Shown: positions 20,459-27,753, counted from the stretch's first letter. The stretch is DNA of 32,819 bases from Gammaproteobacteria bacterium (GCA_029882215.1 JAOULC010000033.1:1-32819); one strand, 5' to 3'. A program made the numbers and translations. The notes: generated by a model not told the origin, from the letters alone.

Positions 20459-20995
20459 ATGATGGAAAAAATAATAAATTTAGCAATCGAAGGATCTGTA
20501 GTCTGGGTGCCAAAACTAGCTACAACCATTTTTATTTTAATTATATTTTTTGTTATCTCAAAAATAATTAAGAAGGTTATTGGCAGCGCTGCAAAGCGCT
20601 TACAAATGGATAATCATCTGACACTGCTGCTGGCGCGTACAAGCAGTATTATCTTACTGATTGTCGGTCTGGTGACTGCGCTGGGTACGCTGGGAATTGA
20701 TGTCTCAGCCATTGTGGCAGGGCTTGGACTGACCGGTTTTGCTCTGGGTTTTGCACTGAAAGATATTATCTCTAATTTGCTTTCCGGTATTCTCATTCTT
20801 TTATATCAGCCCTTTAAAGTCGGTAATACTATTAAAATATCCGGTTTCGAAGGTGAGGTAGTTGCTATTGATCTGCGCTATACAGAACTCAACAGTGACG
20901 GTAATAAAGTGCTGATGCCCAATTCAAAACTGTTCACAGACCCGATAACAGTGATTGATGTGATGGCCTGTGTTGATAAAGAAAACCCTGAGTAA
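20459..20995 (+). CDS. Short MscS-family mechanosensitive channel
   Basis: This is a 178-residue membrane protein. Three hydrophobic segments lie at about 18-38, 58-78 and 84-118. The last is the Gly/Ala-rich pore helix of MscS (AGLGLTGFALGFALKD), followed by NLLSGILILLYQPFKVGNTI and the start of the beta domain (EGEVVAIDLRYTEL, VLMPNSKL). It stops where the large C-terminal cytoplasmic vestibule would begin, so it is much shorter than E. coli MscS (286). No frameshift is visible and the ending looks natural. AGAGG lies about 9 bp before the ATG. A role in osmotic release is inferred; any link to B12 genes is only positional. Confidence 0.85.
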   Translation: MMEKIINLAIEGSVVWVPKLATTIFILIIFFVISKIIKKVIGSAAKRLQMDNHLTLLLARTSSIILLIVGLVTALGTLGIDVSAIVAGLGLTGFALGFALKDIISNLLSGILILLYQPFKVGNTIKISGFEGEVVAIDLRYTELNSDGNKVLMPNSKLFTDPITVIDVMACVDKENPE

Positions 20996-21049
20996 TAAGT
21001 GATGGTTTAAGTGTGGTCGCTTTAAGACCTAAAATTTGAGGTGGTTAGT

Positions 21050-21478
21050 ATGAAAAAGATAAGGCAACTAACAGTGACTGTATTTCTGCTGACGGCACAT
21101 GCGCAATCACAGGCAGATAATGACAAAAGGCAGTTAATTCAGTTACCGGAAATGATGCAGCAGCACATGATGTCGAATATGCGTGATCACCTGAAAGCTA
21201 TCAATGAAATTCTTATTAGTCTGGGTAAGAACGAAACAGACAAGGCAGGCGATATAGCTGAGCAACGTCTGGGGATGAGTTCATTAGGTACACATGGCGC
21301 ACATCACATGGCTAAATTCATGCCGGAAGGTATGCAAAATGCGGGAACGAATATGCATAGAGCAGCTAGTCGTTTCGCACTAAAAGCACAGGAAGGGGAG
21401 TTATTGCCGGCTTATAAAATGCTGTCAGAAGTCACTACATCCTGTGTTGCCTGTCATTCTGCTTACCGAATTAAATAA
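21050..21478 (+). CDS. Small periplasmic c-type cytochrome
   Basis: The protein has 142 residues from the ATG at 21050, chosen because GAGGTGG lies just upstream (an in-frame GTG at 21041 is part of that site). The signal peptide probably ends at QSQA (residue 22). The mature protein is His- and Met-rich and helical (PEMMQQHMMSNMRDHL, HGAHHM). One heme c motif CVACH (132-136) lies only 6 residues from the C-terminus. This C-terminal placement is the layout of class II, cytochrome c'-like four-helix proteins. Function is unknown, possibly electron transfer or small-ligand binding. It is a single gene between mscS and a hairpin. Confidence 0.72.
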   Translation: MKKIRQLTVTVFLLTAHAQSQADNDKRQLIQLPEMMQQHMMSNMRDHLKAINEILISLGKNETDKAGDIAEQRLGMSSLGTHGAHHMAKFMPEGMQNAGTNMHRAASRFALKAQEGELLPAYKMLSEVTTSCVACHSAYRIK

Positions 21479-21603
21479 AATGAGTTTGCTGTCTTCAGGC
21501 CCGTTTGAGCAGTCAGGTTTTTGCTGTTAAATATAAGAGGTTATATTTTTGTCCTGAAAAATTCACGTGACAGTAAAACAGTGATCAGTAAAGTGGTAAA
21601 TAG

Positions 21604-21646
21604 CGACAGACACGTTTAACCACTCATCTTCTAAATGTGTCTGTCG
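21604..21646. terminator. Hairpin between the cytochrome and zinc-ribbon genes
   Basis: CGACAGACACGTTTA (21604-21618) pairs with TAAATGTGTCTGTCG (21632-21646), 14 of 15 positions, around a 13-nt loop. It lies between the 3' ends of two convergent genes, so it probably serves as a shared terminator or 3' stabiliser. There is no strong T-run on either side. Confidence 0.55.
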
Positions 21647-21665
21647 TTGTTATCGCGGGTATTTG

Positions 21666-21857
21666 TTAACCGGCTTCCATATCCTGTCCGCAGCACATGG
21701 GTGATTTAACTTTGCCATGGCCATCAGGACATTCAGATACATGAACGGTTTCGCCAGAGTCTGTGGTAATTGTGCTGTGCACCAGATCTTTACCACATTT
21801 TCCACAGGTCATTGTACCGATACTCATTCCACACACATTACAGGTATAAGCTGTCAT
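21666..21857 (-). CDS. Small zinc-ribbon-like protein
   Basis: The protein has 63 residues. GGAG lies 7 bp before the ATG, an excellent ribosome binding site, which argues for a real gene despite its size. The sequence is dominated by metal-ligand residues: CNVC (Cys6/Cys9), CGKC (Cys18/Cys21), Cys43 and His47 in ECPDGHGK, and MCCG (Cys55/Cys56). This predicts one or two zinc or iron sites, a rubredoxin/zinc-ribbon-like small protein. No function can be assigned. It is divergent from the MMACHC/QueG-like gene, with a 140-bp shared upstream region. Confidence 0.7.
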   Translation of the reverse strand: MTAYTCNVCGMSIGTMTCGKCGKDLVHSTITTDSGETVHVSECPDGHGKVKSPMCCGQDMEAG

Positions 21858-21897
21858 TTTTTTCTCCTTGATTGAGTTTTTGTAGGGGGATCAGTCG

Positions 21898-21927
21898 ATT
21901 ATAAAAGCATTGAATTTATAACTACAA
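21898..21927 (-). promoter_or_regulatory. Possible promoter of the zinc-ribbon gene
   Basis: Read on the minus strand: TTGTAG (21927-21922), an 18-bp spacer and a perfect TATAAT (21903-21898), about 41 bp before the ATG. The -35 match is weak. Confidence 0.35.
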
Positions 21928-21944
21928 GTCTTTATTGTTGAAAC

Positions 21945-21976
21945 CGTTGTCATGATAACGATGTCTTAATTATAGT
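21945..21976 (+). promoter_or_regulatory. Predicted promoter and overlapping palindrome of the 4Fe-4S protein gene
   Basis: TTGTCA (21947-21952), an 18-bp spacer and TATAGT (21971-21976) lie about 21 bp before the ATG at 21998, leaving a very short leader without a clear ribosome binding site. CGTTGTCATGATAACG (21945-21960) is a palindrome at 14 of 16 positions with a TCATGA centre. It covers the -35 box, as a repressor operator might. Confidence 0.45.
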
Positions 21977-21997
21977 GTGTAAATAGCAAATAGAAAT

Positions 21998-22714
21998 ATG
22001 AAAGATAATAATCAGTCTAAACAAGCATTTAAGGACGACCTTCTGAAAGAAAAGGGTTTGAATATCCATGCGATCTTTGATCTTAATACAATACCAGATA
22101 GTCTGATAAATAGTATTAAATGTACGGGTGTTGATACTGATCGATTTAATCAGTTAATTGTTGTTGGTCATTTGGGCGGCCGTTTGTGGGACTGTGTTAC
22201 CGCTGAGGTAATTCACTCTGACCATCCGGTTGATGATTTTACATTAACTGTTGTTAAGCTTTTCTTTAAGCAGAATTATTCAAATAATCAGTTTGAAATC
22301 ATATATCCTGGTGAGCAGGTTATCGGTTTACAACAGTTAGGAACTCTTGCTGGCTGGCATTTTTCATCGCCTTTTAAAGTGGGGGTTAATGATAAGTGGG
22401 GCAGCTGGTTTGCTTATCGCGCTGTGCTGCTGGCCGATACAGATTTTGCAATAACATCACCGCTGGACTCAGAGTCGCCGTGTATCCGTTGTCAACAAAA
22501 GCCCTGTATTAAAGCCTGTCCCGCTGATGCACTAGCATCAGGGGAGTTAAGTTTCGACAGCTGTATAAATTACCGAAAGCAACCGCTATCTTCTTGCCAG
22601 TTAATCTGCCATGCCAGAGTAAGTTGTCCGGCTGGTGCTGAGTACTGCTATAGTGATGAGCAGCTGAATTATCATTATGCGGTTTCAATGAAAACCATCG
22701 AGGAATTTTATTAG
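21998..22714 (+). CDS. MMACHC/QueG-like domain fused to an 8-Cys ferredoxin domain; candidate corrinoid-processing protein
   Basis: This is a soluble protein of 238 residues with no signal peptide. Residues 162-174 carry CxxCx4CxxxCP (Cys162, 165, 170, 174), a classic 4Fe-4S ligand set. Cys189, 200, 204 and 210 could supply a second cluster. Upstream, LAGW (117-120), VGV and GSWFAYRAVLLA (135-146) resemble both epoxyqueuosine reductase QueG before its ferredoxin domain and the AGxxYY...GGWFAIRGVVLL segment of the cobalamin-processing protein MMACHC (recalled, not searched). The tail YSDEQLNYHY also recalls MMACHC's YSEEQKAYF. QueG and MMACHC both bind cobalamin. It is convergent with bluB, leaving an 11-bp gap. 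A cob(II)alamin reductase or dealkylase/decyanase is proposed by inference; a plain ferredoxin-like oxidoreductase is the alternative. Confidence 0.6.
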   Translation: MKDNNQSKQAFKDDLLKEKGLNIHAIFDLNTIPDSLINSIKCTGVDTDRFNQLIVVGHLGGRLWDCVTAEVIHSDHPVDDFTLTVVKLFFKQNYSNNQFEIIYPGEQVIGLQQLGTLAGWHFSSPFKVGVNDKWGSWFAYRAVLLADTDFAITSPLDSESPCIRCQQKPCIKACPADALASGELSFDSCINYRKQPLSSCQLICHARVSCPAGAEYCYSDEQLNYHYAVSMKTIEEFY

Positions 22715-22725
22715 GGTTGTATGCT

Positions 22726-23397
22726 TCAGTCGCTATTGTCAGTGTTCTCACACCAGCTGTTTTCAAAAACCAGATTCTGAAGTTTTTTTCGTTTATCCCA
22801 GCCCTGAGTTTCGAGCAGTGGCTTGTGATCAAATTGTTCGACCGGGCCCAGACATAAAATAGCAATGGCCTGACTATCGGCTGGCATATTGAGTAGTTTA
22901 CCCAGTTTATCCGGCGCAAAGAAAGAGACCCAGCCCATACCCAATCCTTCTGCACGGGCGGTTAACCACATATTCTGGATGGCGCAGGATGCAGATGCCA
23001 GATCCATTTCCGGCATGGTACGTCGACCGAGGATATATTTTTCACGCTGGTCAGTTAATGCAACAACCAGTAACTCAGCACAGTCGAGAATGCCTTCAAT
23101 CTTAAGCCGCATAAACTCGGTACTTCGTTCGTTAAGGCTGTCAGCGGTGAGCAGACGTTCTGCATCGACCAGTGCATGCAGTTGTAACCTAAGGCTCTGA
23201 TCGGTGATGCGAATGAAACGCCATGGCTGCATAAAACCAACACTCGGGGCATGATGGGCTGCATCGAGAATATGCCACAGCGTTTCAGGCTCAACATGGC
23301 CACCACAAAAGTGCCTGACATCCCGCCGCTCAGCGATAACACGAGAAATAGCATGGCGTTCTGCCTGACTATAGCGGTGTTTATTTTCATTGCTCAC
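22726..23397 (-). CDS. bluB: 5,6-Dimethylbenzimidazole synthase
   Basis: BluB is the flavin-destroying, O2-dependent enzyme that makes DMB, the lower ligand of B12, from reduced FMN. It has 223 residues and a nitroreductase-like fold. The N-terminal RRDVRHF (24-30) contains the conserved Asp (Asp26). APSVGFMQPWRFI follows, and DLASASCAIQNMWLTARAEGLGMGWVSFF carries the conserved Ser-containing helix. These separate BluB from ordinary nitroreductases. The start is a GTG at 23397, 11 bp after the cobO stop. It is the last gene of the riboswitch-led operon and would feed CobT. It implies aerobic DMB synthesis. Confidence 0.93.
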   Translation of the reverse strand: MSNENKHRYSQAERHAISRVIAERRDVRHFCGGHVEPETLWHILDAAHHAPSVGFMQPWRFIRITDQSLRLQLHALVDAERLLTADSLNERSTEFMRLKIEGILDCAELLVVALTDQREKYILGRRTMPEMDLASASCAIQNMWLTARAEGLGMGWVSFFAPDKLGKLLNMPADSQAIAILCLGPVEQFDHKPLLETQGWDKRKKLQNLVFENSWCENTDNSD

Positions 23398-23408
23398 GCA
23401 GCTACTAC

Positions 23409-24023
23409 CTACAACTCTACGCCATGCTGGGCTTTTATCCCGGCGCGGAATGCGTGTTTGATATCGCGCATTTCAGTGACGGTATCAGCAATTTCTATCA
23501 GCTCATCTTTTGCACCGCGACCGGTCAGCACAACATGTTGCATTTCCGGCCGGCTTTGCAGGTCTTTTAAAACCTGTTCAAGAGAAAGCAGACCGTTTTT
23601 TATCGCTATATTGACTTCATCAAGCACAATCAGTTGATAGCTTTCATCATTGAGCATTCTGGCGGCAACATCCCAGGCGGCCTGAGCAGATTTTTTATCC
23701 TGCTCTATGTTTTGAGTTTCCCAGGTGAAACCATCGCCCATGACGTGATAATCAACCTCATCAAAGCGTTTAAAAAAAGCTTCTTCACCGGTAGAAAATG
23801 AGCCCTTAATAAACTGCACGATACCCACTTTCATATCGTGGCCGAGTGCACGCGCTACCATACCAAAGGCAGATGAACTTTTACCCTTACCGTTGCCGGT
23901 GTGGATCAGCAGTACACCGCGCTCTTCTGTCGCCTGGGCGATTTTTTCATCAATGATTTCTTTTTTGCGCTGCATGCGTTTTAAATAACGCTGCTCTTTT
24001 GCGCTGTTAGTATTGTCAGTCAT
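23409..24023 (-). CDS. cobO: Corrinoid adenosyltransferase (CobO/BtuR type)
   Basis: The enzyme transfers adenosyl from ATP to the cob(I) form of corrinoids. It has 204 residues. The P-loop GNGKGKSS (43-50) with HTGNGKGKSSSAFGMVARALGH context is diagnostic. VQFIKG, the GDGFTWET segment and VLDEVNIAIK follow as in the family, and the C-terminus ends in KHAFRAGIKAQHGVEL-like residues. The basic N-terminal helix (QRYLKRMQRKKE) is also typical. It lies 42 bp downstream of the second btuF-like gene and 11 bp upstream of bluB, so corrinoid import and adenosylation are expressed together. It needs a reductant giving Co(I), for which the 238-residue 4Fe-4S protein is a candidate. Confidence 0.95.
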   Translation of the reverse strand: MTDNTNSAKEQRYLKRMQRKKEIIDEKIAQATEERGVLLIHTGNGKGKSSSAFGMVARALGHDMKVGIVQFIKGSFSTGEEAFFKRFDEVDYHVMGDGFTWETQNIEQDKKSAQAAWDVAARMLNDESYQLIVLDEVNIAIKNGLLSLEQVLKDLQSRPEMQHVVLTGRGAKDELIEIADTVTEMRDIKHAFRAGIKAQHGVEL

Positions 24024-24065
24024 AATGTATTCACTTAAAAAATGTTAATGTTAGCCGTGTTTTAA

Positions 24066-24878
24066 TTATTGCCAGCTGTGTTTTTTGCTGATTAATGCAT
24101 CGAGTCCGTTAAGTATAGCGACGGTCGGATGAAGAAAATCTTTACCATTAAAAGTAATAATACGTACAGGTACTTTTGGCGTTAATAACTGGCACTGTTT
24201 ATTCAGACCCTGTTCAAAGGTAAAGAGAAAATCCGGCTGATAGCGGTCCAGCAGGGCAGTGATGTGCTCGATATCCTGCCCCAGTTTAATGTGGCGGATT
24301 TTTTCGCCGGTTTCAACCACTTTAAAACCAGCCTGCGTAAATAAATCATACAGTCTTGAGTTTGGGCCGAATGAATAGGGTGTGCCACCACATGATGATA
24401 ATAGTAAAACTTTTTTGCTATTACCTTTAACCTGTTTTACTTTGTCTCGCCAGGCAGCGGAAAAGTACTTTATTTTATCAGCAGATTGATGCCAGCCTGT
24501 CGCCTTAATAATGTCATTCATATTGTTTTCAAGCTGAGCCATGGTATTAAAACTTTTAAGACGGATGGATTTTGTATAGTCAGGGATAACATTTTTTATC
24601 GTTTCCGGACTGGTCCAGTCGGAAGTAATAAAAAAATCAGGCATAACGGAATCAATGGCTTCTGCATCAGGGTCTAAAATACCGCCGGTATGTGGCAAAG
24701 TAAGTTTGCTATAGCGGCTGACACCAACAATGCACTGACCCATGCCGAGGTAGTTTAGCATGCCGGTAATATAAGGCGACTGGCTGATGATTCTCGGGCA
24801 GTTGCTGTCACTAGCATGTGTTACTAGCGGAAAATAAAGTACTATTAATAATGAAATCAGCTGAGGTATCTTTTTCAA
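24066..24878 (-). CDS. Second BtuF-like periplasmic binding protein
   Basis: The protein has 270 residues from a TTG at 24878, with AGGA 8 bp upstream. A signal peptide ends near THA (residue 22). The mature protein has the class III binding-protein outline: CPRIISQSPYITGMLNYLGMG, IVGVSRYS, then PDFFITSDW and a C-terminal lobe with LLLSSCGGTPYSFGPNS. It is clearly divergent from the BtuF at 19487. Its place between tonB and cobO behind a cobalamin riboswitch makes a corrinoid ligand likely. It may bind a different corrinoid (for example cobinamide) or replace BtuF when B12 is scarce; both are inference. Confidence 0.82.
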   Translation of the reverse strand: MKKIPQLISLLIVLYFPLVTHASDSNCPRIISQSPYITGMLNYLGMGQCIVGVSRYSKLTLPHTGGILDPDAEAIDSVMPDFFITSDWTSPETIKNVIPDYTKSIRLKSFNTMAQLENNMNDIIKATGWHQSADKIKYFSAAWRDKVKQVKGNSKKVLLLSSCGGTPYSFGPNSRLYDLFTQAGFKVVETGEKIRHIKLGQDIEHITALLDRYQPDFLFTFEQGLNKQCQLLTPKVPVRIITFNGKDFLHPTVAILNGLDALISKKHSWQ

Positions 24879-24904
24879 TAGGTTAATCCTGATAGTTTTT
24901 TAAG

Positions 24905-25609
24905 TTAATAAGTGAGTTTGTAGTTAACCGGCAGTAATTGATGTAACTGATTGCCATTCAAAGCAATAGCCAGTTCAGATTGTATTTTTATTTCCTTTAG
25001 TGCACTTATAGCTGCGTGATCCAGTGCGTCGTATCCAGAGCTTTTATTAATCTCAATTTTATGAATGATGCCATCCGGCATAATAGTAAAACTTAAGATA
25101 ACAAGCCCTTGCCAGTTTTTTCTCTGAGCCGATTTTGGATAATAAAAATATTTTGTCAGTTCCTGCTGTAAAGTGGCTAATACTAAATCGCTGTTAATTT
25201 CTTTAGCTGTATCAGTCGTAAGCTCGTTATTAACCGGTATTTGCACAGGTTGATCTGCAACAGGCGGGACGGTTTTTTCAGTCTTTTCTGTTTTTTCTTT
25301 ATCAATGTTGACGTTGTTAGCCAAATTTAAGTTGTTTGTTGCATCATTTTTATTTTTTTTGATGACAGCTGCCATAGTCTGCCGTGTTTGCTCTGTGGCA
25401 GAGGAGACAGTCGTTTTATTAACTGTTTTCTTTGACGAGCTGTGTGCTTGTTCTGTAATTGTGTTTGTAGATTGTGTGATTTCAACATTTAAGGCAGAAC
25501 GTCCGTGTTCTGCCGGTGCTTTTTTACTTACTTGCTGCGAAATAATACCGATCACTGATGTATGTATCAGTGCAGATATTGCTATGAATAAGTAAGCTTT
25601 ATTTTGCAC
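24905..25609 (-). CDS. tonB: TonB-family energy transducer
   Basis: The protein has 234 residues starting at a GTG (25609), 10 bp after the btuB stop. Residues ~5-25 form the N-terminal membrane anchor (YLFIAISALIHTSVIGII). Residues ~35-130 form a low-complexity Lys/Thr/Asn-rich periplasmic spacer, less Pro-rich than in E. coli TonB. Residues ~145-234 form the TonB C-terminal domain (YYPKSAQRKNWQGLVILSF, DGIIHKIEINKSSGYDALDHAA). It should energise the BtuB encoded directly upstream. ExbB and ExbD are not in the window and would have to come from elsewhere. The symbol is used for the family; the genome may carry other tonB genes. Confidence 0.88.
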   Translation of the reverse strand: MQNKAYLFIAISALIHTSVIGIISQQVSKKAPAEHGRSALNVEITQSTNTITEQAHSSSKKTVNKTTVSSATEQTRQTMAAVIKKNKNDATNNLNLANNVNIDKEKTEKTEKTVPPVADQPVQIPVNNELTTDTAKEINSDLVLATLQQELTKYFYYPKSAQRKNWQGLVILSFTIMPDGIIHKIEINKSSGYDALDHAAISALKEIKIQSELAIALNGNQLHQLLPVNYKLTY

Positions 25610-25619
25610 TTACAGCCTG

Positions 25620-27437
25620 TTACATTTTGTAGTTCATGCTGATAAAGACGGAGCGCCCTAAAGTGTTATAGGTATTGAATCCGCCATTGATCAGATAATC
25701 TTCATCAAATACATTCACAATCTTTAGTTCAGTTGTCATATTTTTATCAATTTGCTGATTTAACTTTAAATCAACCACCGTGTAACTATCGAGAGAATTA
25801 GTGTTAGCCGCATCAGTAAAGCGCCTGCCCTGATTCAGAAGTGATATAAATACACCGGTTTTACCATACATTTTCGATGCATTCAGGCTGGTGCTTTGCT
25901 GGGTGCGATTGACAAGAATCTTTCCATAATTTGTTGTGTCTTTATTAATAGGCTCAATAAATTCTGTAGAAAATACTAATTCCCACTCAGCAATGTTAAG
26001 GTTTGCGCTGAATTCAATGCCATCAATTTCTGCTTTATTAAGATTTGCAGCTGAAACTATTAAATTATCGATTTTTGTATTGTATAAACTGACTTGTAAC
26101 TGACCATTATTAATTTTCTGTTTAATACCGATTTCAACACTCTCTGATTCTTCCGGTAACAGGTCAGGGTTACTAAAGCCCGGCCAGTAGAGCTGGTTAA
26201 AGGTTGGTGCCTTAAAGGCTGTTCCATAAGATGCGAACATTTTTAATTCATTACTCATCTTATAACCTGCACTAATAGAACCGGTTGCGTGTGTACCGAA
26301 CTGTTCATTATCATCACTTCGGACACTGGTTTGAACTGAAGTGTCGCCTAACTCGGCATTCCATGCCAGATAAGCACCCTGATTATCACGTGTTTTGTCA
26401 TAAACTGTATATGGCGTTGCTAAAACTTCATCTTCTATGCTGTCAATACCAGCAACAAGTAAGTGATTTTCAGATAACTGAATATTGTTCTGGAAATAAA
26501 GGCTACTGACTTCTGTTAGATATGTGTTGTTAGCAGTATCTTCCCAGAAGTTATCGCTTAGGTCTTTAGCATGTCCAATTTGTAAGCTACCATCCCAGAT
26601 ACCTTGTGGAGTAAATTTTAATTTCACCGATGATGATTGTTGTTCATAGTCGGCATAACAATTATCTGACTGAGCATAAAGACTGTTATAACAATTATCA
26701 TATAACGATGAACCTTGAGAATTTAATAACTCAAAGTTAACAGCAATTGTTTTGTTAAATTCATAAGATAAATTTGAGCTCAGTGATTTTTGATCATAGC
26801 CATCTTTGTCATTTGCAGTTGCATGCTGAATTGAATCAATGCCATCGGTGTCAAACTGACTGGCAAACAGGCTATAGCCTAATTTTCCACTGCGGCCACT
26901 AAAGCCTGCATCGACCTTCGAGGTGTTATTAGAACCTTGTTCAATATTAAAGCTGGCTGTCGGTTTGTCCTGACCTGTACGTGTAAATATTTGAATCACA
27001 CCACCAAGTGCTTCTGATCCATATAAACCTGAGCGTGGTCCGCGTACGATTTCAATTCTGTCGATCTGGCTTAAAGGAATATGCTGGAAAGCTGTGCCAC
27101 CAGATGTAGCTGAATAAGTTTTGATGCCATTGACCAGCGTTAATATATGGCTCGAGTTTGTACCGCGCATGTAAATTGAAGTATTTTTACCATAGGCACC
27201 GGCCTGTATTACATCAAGACCAGTGACGTTCATTAGCAGCTCTTCTAATGTTGTCGCGCTGCTTGCTTCAATCTCTTTACGTGTAATCAAAGTTGTAGAG
27301 GATAATGTGTCATCAAGATTTTGTTCATGACGAGTTGCAGTGACCACAACAGGTTGCAGTACTGTTTCTGCGATAACTGATGTTGATAATAAGCCTGCTG
27401 TTGAAAGCAGAAGAGTGTTAGTGATTAAGGAACGCAT
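25620..27437 (-). CDS. btuB: TonB-dependent cobalamin outer-membrane receptor
   Basis: This is a beta-barrel importer of corrinoids, 605 residues (E. coli BtuB is a similar size). The start is taken as the ATG at 27435-27437, because GGAG lies 6 bp upstream and a good signal peptide (cut near VIA, residue 23) follows; an in-frame ATG at 27464 would add a poor 9-residue extension. The TonB box PVVVTA is at ~28-33. The plug domain has DVIQAGAYGKNTSIYMRG and IDRIEIVRGPRSGLYGSEALGG. The barrel ends FISMNYKM, with Met rather than the common aromatic last residue. The preceding riboswitch fixes the ligand class. Confidence 0.93.
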   Translation of the reverse strand: MRSLITNTLLLSTAGLLSTSVIAETVLQPVVVTATRHEQNLDDTLSSTTLITRKEIEASSATTLEELLMNVTGLDVIQAGAYGKNTSIYMRGTNSSHILTLVNGIKTYSATSGGTAFQHIPLSQIDRIEIVRGPRSGLYGSEALGGVIQIFTRTGQDKPTASFNIEQGSNNTSKVDAGFSGRSGKLGYSLFASQFDTDGIDSIQHATANDKDGYDQKSLSSNLSYEFNKTIAVNFELLNSQGSSLYDNCYNSLYAQSDNCYADYEQQSSSVKLKFTPQGIWDGSLQIGHAKDLSDNFWEDTANNTYLTEVSSLYFQNNIQLSENHLLVAGIDSIEDEVLATPYTVYDKTRDNQGAYLAWNAELGDTSVQTSVRSDDNEQFGTHATGSISAGYKMSNELKMFASYGTAFKAPTFNQLYWPGFSNPDLLPEESESVEIGIKQKINNGQLQVSLYNTKIDNLIVSAANLNKAEIDGIEFSANLNIAEWELVFSTEFIEPINKDTTNYGKILVNRTQQSTSLNASKMYGKTGVFISLLNQGRRFTDAANTNSLDSYTVVDLKLNQQIDKNMTTELKIVNVFDEDYLINGGFNTYNTLGRSVFISMNYKM

Positions 27438-27540
27438 TTTTTCTCCGATGCACCGCCCGTGCAATTATAATTTAGTGCAGGGGGCTTTGGAGATGAGTGG
27501 GGAACTGCTCACCCCGAATCGCCCGCCGCAATTCTGGTTT
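27438..27540 (-). promoter_or_regulatory. btuB leader between riboswitch and start codon (probable expression platform)
   Basis: About 100 nt separate the riboswitch core from the btuB ATG. On the transcript a hairpin TGCAC-GGGCG-GTGCA ends just before the GGAG ribosome binding site, and an earlier TGCAC copy could compete for the same GTGCA. A GGGGTGAG/CTCATCTCC stem lies further upstream. No T-run terminator is seen, so translational control is more likely than attenuation. Confidence 0.4.
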
Positions 27541-27740
27541 ACTTAAGCAGGCCGGTCTCCGGGCTTATGAGTGAATATAATTTTATATTCTGGCCAATCA
27601 CCTTCCCATGACATCGTCACAGTGGCTATTCGATTGGTTTTTACTCAATTACCGTTGCGGGGGCAGCGCTGGATTCGTTAAGACTAACTCACCAGTTTCC
27701 CGTTTAACCCTGACTTACGAATAAATGCAGGGAACCTGTT
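27541..27740 (-). ncRNA. Cobalamin (adenosylcobalamin) riboswitch
   Basis: On the minus strand the conserved elements appear in the right order. These are GGGAAACTGGTGAG, then AATCCAGCGCTGCCCCCGC continuing to the CGCAACGGTAA core (27649-27667 region), then GCCACTG and GGGAAGG, and finally the B12-box AAGCCCGGAGACCGGCCTGC (27566-27547). ACAGG at the 5' end can pair with CCTG at the 3' end to close P1. It precedes btuB-tonB-btuF2-cobO-bluB and should reduce their expression when adenosylcobalamin or a related corrinoid is plentiful. Confidence 0.95.
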
Positions 27741-27753
27741 TAATAAGGTCGCA

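Noticed and set aside
22509-22955. 148-codon minus-strand open frame spanning the bluB 3' end and the Fe-S gene
   Set aside because: It overlaps two well-supported genes in other frames and shows no protein-family character.
27438-27464. ATG at 27464 as the btuB start
   Set aside because: It precedes the GGAG ribosome binding site and disrupts the signal peptide; the ATG at 27437 is better.
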